Shown: piece by piece, positions 27,471 through 36,376 of the stretch | Position numbering within the stretch: position 1 is the first letter of the stretch | Layout: every line of letters begins with the position of its first letter | Assembly (NCBI GenBank): GCA_963753725.1 | Contig: CAVWDI010000021.1 | Location: 324,971 to 388,970, forward strand | Direction of reading: 5' to 3' | DNA length: 64,000 nt | DNA from: CAVWDI01 sp963753725 | GTDB taxonomy: Bacteria; Chloroflexota; Anaerolineae; Anaerolineales; UBA4823 | Notes under the pieces: generated by a model | The model's input: only the letters and a program-made list of their open reading frames with translations | What the model was told of the DNA's origin: nothing | The model's database searches: none | Program-made: the position numbers and the translations under genes

Positions 27471-27789
27471 AATGACAAACCAGGAATCGTCATTCCAACT
27501 GTAATCCCGCTCGCACTCCAGAGCTTCCTGCAGGTGCAGTATTTTGAGGAACAAGGGCACTTTATGCGGGATGGAGGGAGGAATCCCTTTGGATTGGGAG
27601 TAAAGATAAATCCGGAGGGTAATATTTGAATTCAGCAGATTAAATAACGCGTGGTTTCAAATCGACCCATCTAATTCCATTTTAAGTGAGCGCAACAGGG
27701 ATTCCTCTGCTCCGCATCGGAATGACGGTCTAAAGGGTGTTATGGAGACAGCTATGATACCTGCATATACATATCCAAAATCCCAATTG
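27471..27789. repeat. Intergenic block with dispersed repeats
   Basis: No gene seen. It contains caggaatcgtcattcc (27481-27496) and the block 27661-27727, which resembles 24545-24608 (CGACCCATCTAATTCCATTTT, then cagggattcctc and cggaatgac). The spacing suggests that the IS110 copies and these repeats form one recombining neighbourhood. Confidence 0.5.
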
Positions 27790-27826
27790 AAAAAACTCCC
27801 GGGAGCGGTGAACTGCTAACCGGGAG
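27790..27826 (-). terminator. Rho-independent terminator of hppA
   Basis: On the minus strand CTCCCGG (27820-27826) pairs with CCGGGAG (27796-27802), with a 17-base loop and TTTTTT (27790-27795) after it. It lies 40 bases after the hppA stop. Confidence 0.85.
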
Positions 27827-27865
27827 CTTAACTTTCTACTTCTTGTCTAAATTCGCAATTATGCT

Positions 27866-30201
27866 TTAATCCCCACTTTCAGCGATCTGGACCTCGGGCA
27901 CTTCCATGCTGGGAGCGGGCTTCTTGCTGGCTCTAATGCTCCAGACAACAGCCGCGAACAGCAAAATCACGACCAGCCATCCTACCAAACCCAGGTTAGC
28001 GTACCTCACCAGAACGGGCGCGGCCAGCAGCGATACCAGGTTGACCACCTTGATCATCGGGTTGAGCGCCGGTCCGGCGGTATCCTTGAGCGGATCACCA
28101 ACCGTATCGCCAACCACACCGGCTTTATGCCTTTCTGATCCCTTACCGGTGTTCTCCGCGGGATTGCTGGGCTCATCTTCGACCGCTTTCTTGGCGTTAT
28201 CCCAGGCGCCGCCGGCGTTGGCCATATATACTGCCAGCAGCTGGCCGCTCAAAATAACACCTGCCAGGAAACCGCCCAGCGCTTCGATGCTCAGTACCAA
28301 ACCCAGCATAAGCGGCGTGACGATAGCGATAGTCGCCAGCGGGATCAGTTCTTTCTGGGAGGAAGCGGTGGAAATAGCCACCACTTTACCGTAATCGGGC
28401 ATCTTGGTGCCTTCCATGATGCCAGGAAGCCTGAACTGCCTTCGGACTTCCTGCACAATCTCTGCCGCCGCACGGCTGACGGCCCGTATCGAAAGGGAAC
28501 TGAACAACCAGGGCAGCGCCCCACCCAGCAGCAATCCTACAAACACCGAGGTCTCTGAGACCCGAATCAATTCTAGCGTATCTGTTAAACCCATTGCGAC
28601 TTGCGCCCGGGATACATCAGTAATGAACGCAGCAAACAAGCTCACTGCGGCTATTACCGCTGAAGCTATCGCAATTCCTTTTGTGATAGCTTTGGTTGTG
28701 TTGCCTACTGCATCCAGGTCGGCCATAATCTGGCGCGCTTTTAAGGTCTCTTCATCGGTCTTATCGTGCCAGGCCATCTCACCGATGCCGTTAGCGTTAT
28801 CGGCGATGGGACCGTACAGAGTCCATGGCAACGTTATTGCCGGTATGGCTGAGCATGCCGATACCGATCATGGCCACCGCGTAAAGAACATATGTTGTAC
28901 CGTCACCTTCGTATAGAAGCAGCGCAGCCACAAAGGCGACCGCGATCACAACCAATGCCCACACGCTTGATTCCATGCCGGAGGCAATTCCCTGCAGGAT
29001 CGTCGTTGCAGGTCCGGTGTCCATCGCTTCCACGACTTCCTTAACCGGTTTGTGCCTGATGGAGGTGAAATAGGATGTCAGTGGGTTGAACGCCACAGCC
29101 AGACCTACACCAATAGCGGTCAGCATCCCTAATCGCCAATCCCCAGCGTATAGAACAGCAACGATGAAGGAAAAAAGTACTGTGTTAATGCTGGACACTT
29201 CGTAGGAACGGAACATGGATTCTTCAGCGTCGTGCGACCGCAGGAATTTTATGGGGAACTTTTCCCATATTGGCACGGTGAACGTGCCGATGATCGAACT
29301 GATCACGCCAATACCACGGATAATTAGCGGGAATACGATCCATTTCAAGCTGTGCGCAGGATCGAGCGCCACCAGAGCAATACCCAGGATAAGGGCAGAA
29401 ACAATCGTCACTTCGTAACTCTCGAATATATCGGCCGCCATCCCGGCGCAGTCACCCACATTATCGCCCACCAGGTCCGCCACGACGGCTGCGTTGCGCG
29501 GGTCATCCTCAGGAATGTCCTCCTCCACCTTTCCGACCAGGTCTGCGCCCACATCGGCAGCCTTGGTAAAAATACCGCCGCCGACCCTCATAAAGAGCGC
29601 CAGGACCGTGCCTCCGAAACCGAAACCAAGCAATGCATCCGGGGCAGCCCGCCCGTATAAGATGAAAATCATCGTCCCGCCTAACAGCCCCAACCCATCG
29701 GTCAACATGCCTGTGACGGTTCCGGAATAATAGGCGATCGAAAGCGCTTCATTGAAACCGCGCTTCGAAGCCGACGCAACGCGCACATTGGCCTGTATGG
29801 CCATGCGCATGCCTAGCTGCCCGACTAAAAGGGAGAACAGGGCTCCAAGAATGAATGCACCCGTCCGCCCAATGGCGACGATGTTTCTTGCGCTGTCACC
29901 GAATTCTTCAAACGCTTCCAGGCTGGGCGGCACCACGTATACGCTCAGAAAAAGTACTATCGTAAGGACCGCAACTGCCGGAAGGATGGTTTTCATCTGC
30001 CGGCTTAAGATAGCTGTCTGCGCCAATGCGGATCGCATTCCACACCGCCTGCATATCGGCGGTACCCTTGTCTTTTTTCATCACCCGGTTTCGTAAGTAC
30101 CAGGCATACAACAAACTGATAATGGCAGTGAAGATCACAAACAAAACCGCAAGTTGTTCGAAATCGGTCAGTCCATGCCTGGCCATTCCAAATATATTCA
30201 T
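27866..30201 (-). CDS. hppA: Membrane-bound proton-pumping pyrophosphatase, two frameshifts
   Basis: Integral membrane H+-pyrophosphatase of about 777 residues with about 16 helices, coupling pyrophosphate hydrolysis to proton export. The substrate-site motif DVGADLVGKVEEDIPEDDPRN and DNVGDCAGMAADIFESYE are present, as is DNANGIGEMAWHDKTDEE. The position that separates potassium-dependent (Ala) from independent (Lys) enzymes reads GNTTKAITKG, predicting a K+-independent H+ pump. Frames switch near 30010 (SYL to SRQMKTILPAV) and near 28815 (GNNVAMD to TLYGPIADNANG); both joins restore family sequence. Start ATG at 30201. It terminates at 27866, just before a clear terminator. Confidence 0.9.
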
Positions 30202-30608
30202 TGCTTATTCTCTCCTAAGATGGTATTGTGAAAACCCAACAAGTGCTTGATTGTATTACCTCCTCTTATATTTATATTGATATGTAGATCAGCTGTATAA
30301 ATCACAAACGAGCCCCCGGGTTTCACTTTTTCAAGCTGGCCCAAGGCGCTCGTCGTTCAATCACCGGTCTGAAAACCAACATTACTTCCTGCAGTATTGC
30401 TCGCTTCACCGTCAGAATTTCACCTGTAAATGAATAATAGATAAATATTATACTCGCATGTTTAATTTCCGCAAGGAATATTTGTTTGTATTGGGCTTTT
30501 ATACTCCTCATATGATCCGTTTGCGTGTTTCTTACACAAGCTAAGTAAGATTAGCATTGATTGACAATAAAACAACTAGTATAGATATATTTTATAAGGA
30601 GAATAAAT
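30202..30608. promoter_or_regulatory. Divergent intergenic region with hsp20 promoter
   Basis: No gene seen in about 400 bases between hppA and the first hsp20. TTGACA at 30561-30566 with GATATA at 30584-30589 (17-base spacing) is a plausible promoter for the Hsp20 pair, followed by RBS aaggag. I found no CIRCE-type inverted repeat (TTAGCACTC-N9-GAGTGCTAA). Confidence 0.5.
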
Positions 30609-31046
30609 ATGTACCGACGTTATCGAATGCCCCCCGTTTGGAGAGAACTGAACCGCATTCAGCGAGATATGAACCGTTTGCTGGGATCCAGTTATCCAAG
30701 CTACACCCGCATGGCATCCAGCTACCCTCCGCTGAACATCTGGTCCAATGAAGAAGGCCTGGTTATCACCGCAGAGGTGCCCGGAATCAGCCCAAACGAA
30801 ATTGAAATCAGTGTTGTTGGCGAAACCCTGACATTAAGCGGCGAGCGCCAAGCGGAAGAATTGGAAGAAGGCACCCGCTACCACCGCCAGGAACGCGGCT
30901 CGGGAAAATTTTCCCGCACAGTACAACTGCCGTTCCCGGTCGATGTCGACGAAGTAAATGCCCTGTTTGTAGATGGCGTGTTAGAAATCAAGCTGCCGCG
31001 CACCGAGGCTGACAAACCCAGGAAGATCGCGGTAAAAAGCGCCTAA
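30609..31046 (+). CDS. Small heat-shock protein Hsp20
   Basis: 145 residues. A short N-terminal arm rich in Arg (MYRRYRMPPVWRELNRIQRD) precedes an alpha-crystallin domain (LNIWSNEEGLVITAEVPGIS to VDGVLEIKLPR, about 42-135) with AFSRTVQLPFP-like strand GKFSRTVQLPFPV and GVLEI. No C-terminal IXI motif is obvious beyond the RKIAVKSA end. ATP-independent holdase chaperone. Its RBS (aaggag) is 9 bases ahead. First gene of a two-gene Hsp20 unit. Confidence 0.9.
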   Translation: MYRRYRMPPVWRELNRIQRDMNRLLGSSYPSYTRMASSYPPLNIWSNEEGLVITAEVPGISPNEIEISVVGETLTLSGERQAEELEEGTRYHRQERGSGKFSRTVQLPFPVDVDEVNALFVDGVLEIKLPRTEADKPRKIAVKSA

Positions 31047-31097
31047 TTAGATTAAGAATTTCGTACTATTAATAATTACTGTAAGGAGAATTTAACC

Positions 31098-31508
31098 ATG
31101 ACAGATGAGACCAAAGCATTGGACGTGCAAAAAGAAGAAATGATCACCCTTGAGGATACCGAAAGGACGCGCGAAACACGTTGTTTCGTTCCAAGAGCCG
31201 ATATTTTTGAAACCGAGGACGATATCTACATTATTGTCGATGTGCCTGGAGCAAATGAAAGTTCCATCGACCTCAATCTCGAGAAAAACGTACTGACGAT
31301 CAATGCATATATCGAAGCGGATGACCTGGAAGGCTATGCGCCGACCCTGTCTGAGTATGCGACTGGCGACTACCAGCGCAGCTTCCGCCTTTCAAATATG
31401 ATCGACAGAGATCAGATCCAGGCCAGCATCAAAGACGGCGTGCTGCGGCTGCAGCTCCCCAAGGCTGGCGAAGCGAAGACCCGCAAAATCGCGGTCAATA
31501 AAGGTTAA
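31098..31508 (+). CDS. Small heat-shock protein Hsp20, second paralogue
   Basis: 136 residues. The alpha-crystallin domain (ADIFETEDDIYIIVDVPGANES to DGVLRLQLPKAGE, about 34-128) ends TRKIAVNKG, like the neighbour, but with a much more acidic N-terminal arm (EMITLEDTERTRET). It lies 51 bases downstream of the first Hsp20 with its own RBS (taaggag). Paired Hsp20 paralogues often form mixed oligomers; that is inference here. Confidence 0.9.
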   Translation: MTDETKALDVQKEEMITLEDTERTRETRCFVPRADIFETEDDIYIIVDVPGANESSIDLNLEKNVLTINAYIEADDLEGYAPTLSEYATGDYQRSFRLSNMIDRDQIQASIKDGVLRLQLPKAGEAKTRKIAVNKG

Positions 31509-31557
31509 TAAACAACAATAGTGGAATAGAAATCAAATACAAATTCCACTATATTTA

Positions 31558-31604
31558 ACTCCCGGAGTTACGGTTCATCAGTGGACCGAACTGCGGGAGT
31601 TTTT
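31558..31604 (+). terminator. Rho-independent terminator after the hsp20 pair
   Basis: ACTCCCG at 31558-31564 pairs with CGGGAGT at 31594-31600, with further inner pairing (AGTT.CGGTTC with ACCGAACT), and TTTTT follows. It ends the Hsp20 unit. Confidence 0.85.
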
Positions 31605-31687
31605 GTATTAACTGACACCTTGGCATAAATAACCCAAGCGCGGGTATACTTCATGGACAACCAGAAATTAAGCGAGGCAATAAACCC

Positions 31688-33001
31688 GTGACTACGCGTG
31701 CATATATTCAAAACCTTGACGATAATGGTGAATTGATCAGGATAAGCGAGTCAATCTCAACCCAATTCGAGCTAGCGGGAGTGCTCAAATCCCTGGAACC
31801 GGCCGCGGTGCTGTTCGAAAATGTGAAAGATTCGGAATTTGGAGTGATCGGCAACCTGTTCTGCACCAAAAAATCCTTTGCCGATTATTTAAATTTCCGA
31901 TCCAGCCAGATCATTCCGCGCCTGTTGGAGGCCATCCAGAACCCTTCGGCATGCAAATCGTACCCAATGCGCCCTGCCAGGAGGTGGTCATCTCAAATCC
32001 GGATCTGGATGCGCTGCCCATTCCCCTGCATTTCGAAAACGACGGCGGAAATTACCTAACCTCGGGCGTATTCATCGCCGGGCACCCAGAATACGGCCAA
32101 AACGCTGATTTTCACCGCTGCATGCAGTTCTCAAAAACCGAAATGGCCATCCGGGTGGTGGGGTCGCGCCATTTTGACCAGTTCCTGGACGACCTAGAGG
32201 CAGGTGGATGTGGCGGTGTGTATCGGAAACTCGCCCAATGTGCTGGTGGCAGCTGCCACCTCCATCGAAATCGGCGTAGACGAAATGCAAATCGCCAACA
32301 CTTTAGAGACCCTACAAGTTGTAAAAGGCGTGACGGTCGACCTATACATTCCTGCAGAAGCGGAGATTGTGCTCGAAGGCACGGTATACCTGGATAAAAG
32401 GCATTCCGAAGGTCCTTTTGTTGACCTGACAGAGACGCAGGATATTGTGCGGAATGAACCGGTTTTTGAAGTCAAAACCATCACCCATCGTAAAAACGCC
32501 TTGTGGCATGCGCTGCTGCCCGGCGGCCTGGAGCATAAGCTGCTGATGGGCATGCCGCGCGAACCAACCATATTCCAGAAGGTGAACGAGGTTGTGCGCT
32601 GCCTGGATGTTAACGTGAACCCGGGCGGCTGCTCTTGGCTGCACGCCATCGTGCAAATAAACAAAAAGTCGCCCGATGACGGGCGCAAAGCCATCCAGGC
32701 AGCCTTTGCCGGACACCGCTCATGCAAGCATGTGTACGTGGTGGATGAGGATATCGACATTTACGACCCGCTGGCGGTCGAATGGGCTATGGCCACACGC
32801 TTTCAGGGCGACCGAGACCTGTTGATATTGGACAAAGAGCCTGGGTCGAGCCTCGATCCCAGCGCCGAGCCCGGCAGCAAACTGACCACAAAGATGGGTT
32901 TCGACCTGACCAAACCCCTGGAGGAAGATAAGACTGGCTACGAAAAAGTGCCTTACCCACAGGTAGATATCGACAGGTTCATCAAAAATGCCGGGGTATA
33001 A
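31688..33001 (+). CDS. UbiD-family prenyl-FMN-dependent decarboxylase, two frameshifts
   Basis: About 438 residues from a GTG start. Reading pieces: TTRAYIQNLDDNGELIRISE to about 31945 (frame 2), NAPCQEVVISNPDLDALPIPLHFENDGGNYLT to about 32205 (frame 1), then DVAVCIGNSPNVLVAAATSIEIGVDE to 33001 (frame 2). Typical UbiD parts are PIPLHFENDGGNYLTSGV, the HALLPGGLEHKLLMG segment and VVDEDIDIYDPLAVEWAMATR. These enzymes decarboxylate alpha,beta-unsaturated acids with prenylated FMN. The next genes encode both subunits of aconitase X. In archaea this pair (AMPD and PMDh) converts mevalonate 5-phosphate to isopentenyl phosphate. Same role here is inferred. Confidence 0.8.
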
Positions 33002-33013
33002 GGGATAAAGGAT

Positions 33014-34224
33014 ATGCGGCTTACGAAAGAAGAACAGGCTATGCTGGACGGCGCAGGTGGGAGCGCCCCGGCAAAAGCCATGGAAATTCTCCTTGCGCTG
33101 GGCACTATTTACGAGGCGGAACGCATGGCTCCGGTCACCTCGGTGCAGATCGCTGGTGTAAGCTATGATAACCTGGGCGAATCCGGGCTCAAATTCCTGA
33201 CAGAAATGGCTACAAGGCGGCGGCACCGCGCGGGTGCTGACCACCCTCAACCCGGCCGGCATGGACATCGACAACTGGCGCCAGCTGGGAATCGATGCGG
33301 ATTTCGCCGCTAAACAGGAACGTGTTATCCAGGCATTTGCTGATATGGGTGTAGTAACCACCTGCACCTGCACGCCATACCTGGCGGGCAACCTGCCGCA
33401 CTTCGGCGAACACATCGCCTGGGCAGAGAGCAGCGCAGTTTGCTACGCCAATTCGGTTATTGGCGCCCGTACCAACCGGGAAGGCGGACCCAGCGCGCTG
33501 GCGGCCTCGCTCACCGGCAGGACAGCCTTATACGGCATGCACCTCGACCACAACCGGGCGCCAACGCTGACCGTAAATGTCGAGGTAAGAACTACCGGCG
33601 AGCCACCATTTCGGAGCGTTGGGAAAAGTGATCGGCGAAAAAATTGAAAAGTCCGAGGGCAAATTGGTTCCATACATCATGGGGATCAAAAACGCTACAC
33701 TGGAGGAACTCAAGTCATTATGCGCCAGCATCGGCACATACGGCGGTGTGGCGTTATTCCACATGCCGGGGATTACCCCGGAAGCAGGGCAATACGTTCC
33801 ACCCCAAGATAGCGTTCATATCAACCAGGCTGAATTGGAGGCCGCGGTCCAGTCGATGAACGATGCTGATGCTGATGAAGTCGACTTCCTCAGCCTGGGA
33901 TGCCCGCACTTATCGATAAAGGAGATCGCTCGCATCGCCGAGTTACTGGCAGGGAAACAGGTGCAGCGGGAATTCTGGATCACCACCTCGCGCCCGACGA
34001 AACAAATCGCGGATATGATGGGTTATGCGGGCATTATCGAAGAGAGCGGCGCTAAGTTCGCGGTCGATACCTGCTGCGTGGTGGCGCCTATCAAAGGCCG
34101 CTTTAATGCCCTGGCCACCGACAGCGCAAAGGCCTGCTTTTATGCTTATGCCAAAAACAATTTTAAAACCCGTTTTTTGCCATTCGATGAAGTGGTGTCA
34201 GAGGCTTTACGGGAAGAAAAATAG
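33014..34224 (+). CDS. Aconitase X large (catalytic) subunit, two frameshifts
   Basis: About 403 residues. The start MRLTKEEQAMLDGAGG is the family N-terminus. Frames change near 33215 (EMATRRRH to GGGTARVLTTLNPAG-type reading) and near 33620 (frame of 33619, VIGEKIEKSEGK). Signatures are TCTPYLAGNLPHFGEHIAWAESSAVCYANSVIGARTNREGGP, split here as TCTPYL, AWAESSAVCYANS and GARTNREGGPSALAASL, and DTCCVVAPI with likely Fe-S cysteines. The separate small subunit at 34436 makes it a two-subunit type. Known activities are phosphomevalonate dehydratase (archaea) and 3-hydroxyproline dehydratase (bacteria). It starts 12 bases after the UbiD stop. Confidence 0.8.
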
Positions 34225-34304
34225 AACCTTTGAAACAATGTAAGACAAACTGGTATAAAGAAATGCCGCTTGGACAACTTTTATAATATTCAGAAAGTAA
34301 AGTA

Positions 34305-34407
34305 GAACAGGTTGTCTCAAAGAGACGCTGCGCGGGCAACTTGTTCAACATACGTAAGGTAAAACAAGATGCCTCAAAGAGATGCTTCGCGGCCATCTTG
34401 TTCAACA
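34305..34407 (+). repeat. Two tandem hairpin units between the aconitase X subunit genes
   Basis: Units at 34305-34350 and 34362-34407, offset 57 bases, share CTCAAAGAGA and end CTTGTTCAACA. Each contains a self-complementary pair (GAACAGGTTG with CAACTTGTTC; AACAAGATG with CATCTTGTT), with the paired arms covarying between units. A poorer third unit may lie at 34241-34290. Function could be an mRNA spacer or processing signal between the two subunit genes. Confidence 0.65.
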
Positions 34408-34435
34408 ATCAGCAATTAAGGAAAACGTATAGGTA

Positions 34436-34828
34436 ATGAAGTTCAAAGGCAGGCGTATATATAAAGGAAAAGCGAGTGGAGAAGCGCTGGTAACATCCAT
34501 GAACATCTCCTTCTTCGGCGGGGTTGATCCGGACAGTGGAATTGTTGTCGAAAAAGGACACCAGCTGGAGGGTATTTCTATCGCAAACAAGATACTGGTC
34601 TTCCCCACCGGCAAAGGGTCGACTGTGGGGTCATACACCATAAAGCGCCTCAAGGATAATGGAAGCGCTCCGGCAGCGATCATCAACGCCGAATGTGAAA
34701 CCATCACTGCCGTGGGCTGCATTATCGCTGAGATACCCTGCGTCGATCAAATCCCGCTGGATAAACTGGAAACTGGGCAGTCCCTGCTCGTGGATGGGGA
34801 TAAAGCCGCTGTAGAAATCCTCTCCTGA
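34436..34828 (+). CDS. Aconitase X small (swivel) subunit, DUF126
   Basis: 130 residues, an intact swivelling domain. FKGRRIYKGKASGEALVTSMNISFFGGVDPDSGIV is the family start. The conserved FPTGKGSTVGSYTIKRLK (about 60-78) contains the Ser expected in the active site. It ends with the beta-strand VDGDKAAVEIL. It works with the 33014-34224 large subunit as a dehydratase. It lies 211 bases downstream, separated by the hairpin repeats. No frameshift. Confidence 0.85.
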   Translation: MKFKGRRIYKGKASGEALVTSMNISFFGGVDPDSGIVVEKGHQLEGISIANKILVFPTGKGSTVGSYTIKRLKDNGSAPAAIINAECETITAVGCIIAEIPCVDQIPLDKLETGQSLLVDGDKAAVEILS

Positions 34829-34839
34829 CCCAAACCATT

Positions 34840-36110
34840 ATGAACCCCAAAGGACCAAAACTGACACTGCCCGAACCGCTCACAGGACTCAGACGCGGCT
34901 CTTTCGCCCACTATACCCTGTCCGAGCGTCTGCCGAACATCGCCCTGGGTGCGATCGAAGATTATGAATGGTCGCCTCAAGCAATTGCAAACTTAAAAAA
35001 GCTGGCCGCGGATATGCCAGATGGCAGGCTGGGTGACATGGCGGACGACAATGCCCCTGATCGCAGTGATTGGAACAGGCATCTTGAACCGTATCGTGAG
35101 CAAACCTGGCTGCAGGCTCCCTGGTTCGCGGCGGAGACATATTTCTTCCGCCGGCTGATCGCCGCCAGCGGGTATTTCCTGGAGGGTCCCGGAAAGATGG
35201 TTGACCCATACGCCAGGATCAAGCAGAGTGGTTTGCTGCCCGTTCATAATGGTCTGCGAGATTTATATGAGGGACTGCAGACCCTTCTGCCCGATCCTTC
35301 ACCATCAAAAACACAACTCAAAGAGGCGTTAGCGTATATGCTGCGCATGAATGTGTGGGGCAATAAGGCTGATTTGAGCCTGTTTCCGGCCGCGGGCAGC
35401 GACCAACCGTTTGCGCCGGCAATAGAGGACTTGAGTCACCACCTGCTGGTTGACCACGCGGCAGGCGATCAGCAAATATCTGACTGCCAACCAGGAACAT
35501 AAGGGGCGGGTGGATATCGTGCTGGATAACGGGGGGCTGGAACTGGCTTACGACCTGGCGCTGGCGGATTTCCTGCTGGGTTATGAAGTCTGCAGGTTCG
35601 TTTACCTGCACACCAAGCCTTTCCCGACTTACGTGTCGGACGCCACGACTCTTGATGTTTTAGCGATGATCGATTACATGAGCGAGGCTCCTGACCGTAC
35701 AGTTCAAAAGTTCGCCCAACGCCTCGTACAAAGCGTACAAAACGGCAATTTAATCATAAAGAGCGTTTATTTCTGGACTTCACCCCTGAGCTGCTGGCAG
35801 ATGCCAGGTCGGGTTCTCCCAGGAACTGGCCGGGACAGACCTGGTGATCAGCAAAGGCGACGCCAACTACCGGCGCTGGCTGGGGGACCTTCGGTGGCCT
35901 TTTGATACACCTTTGGACGGCATTTTGAACTATCTGCCTTTCCCGCTGCTCTTTCTGAGGGTGTTTAAATCAAACTGCCTGGCAGGACTAAAGCCCGGAC
36001 AGCAGGAAGAGGTCGAAAAGCAAGACCCGGATTGGTTGTACAACGGCGGGTGGGGCGTGATACAAGCCTATTTCGGATCCAAAGCCGGCCAATTCGAAAA
36101 TAGCTGGTAA
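34840..36110 (+). CDS. DUF89 / ARMT1-like metal-dependent phosphatase-family protein, two frameshifts
   Basis: About 423 residues in three reading pieces: MNPKGPKLTLPEPL to about 35455; SKYLTANQEHKGRVDIVLDNGGLELAYDLALADFLL to about 35790; and DLVISKGDANYRRWLGDLRWPFDTP to 36110. These carry the DUF89 metal/phosphate motifs (DNGGLEL and SKGDANYRRWLGD). Family members (ARMT1, damage-control phosphatases) dephosphorylate reactive phosphometabolites such as fructose-1-phosphate or phosphopantetheine products. It follows the aconitase X small subunit by 11 bases, so it is probably in the same operon, possibly clearing a phosphorylated side product (inference). Confidence 0.75.
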
Positions 36111-36116
36111 AGCACC

Positions 36117-36298
36117 TTAATCCAAATAGCGCTCCCAGTGCGTAAGGCTTTGCCAGGTCACCCTTTTCTTTGGACGCATAGGGAGCTGCGACTCGCTTTT
36201 GGGCGCGGCGTAACCGATACATATCAACATTTCGGGGCTTAAATTGGATGGCAGGTTGAGGATGACCCTTACAGCCTCCTTGCTGAAGTTTAATATCT
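36117..36298 (-). pseudogene. 3' fragment of a nitroreductase-family gene
   Basis: The minus strand reads KEAVRVILNLPSNLSPEMLICIGYAAPKSE (in segments) and ends KRVTWQSLTHWERYLD with a stop at 36117. This is the usual C-terminal end of nitroreductase-family proteins (LxLPxxLxPExLIxIGY). Upstream the frame closes at about 36298 without the FMN-binding N-terminal part. It lies between two convergent genes and seems to be a remnant left by a deletion. Confidence 0.65.
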
Positions 36299-36376
36299 AG
36301 CTAATAACGATTTACTTTTACATGGACTTCCGAACCAACTACCAAAATTATCTGCGAAACTGCATAAGATGGGGGA

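Noticed and set aside
30540..30608. CIRCE heat-shock operator before hsp20
   Set aside because: I looked for TTAGCACTC-N9-GAGTGCTAA and did not find it; only ttagcatt occurs, without the second arm.
32194..32760. 188-codon open frame on the minus strand
   Set aside because: Antisense shadow of the ubiD gene, which shows clear family sequence in the plus frame.
34305..34407. Possible mini-CRISPR array
   Set aside because: Only two full units, an 11-base gap and no uniform spacers; the repeats are themselves hairpins of about 46 bases and no cas gene is near.
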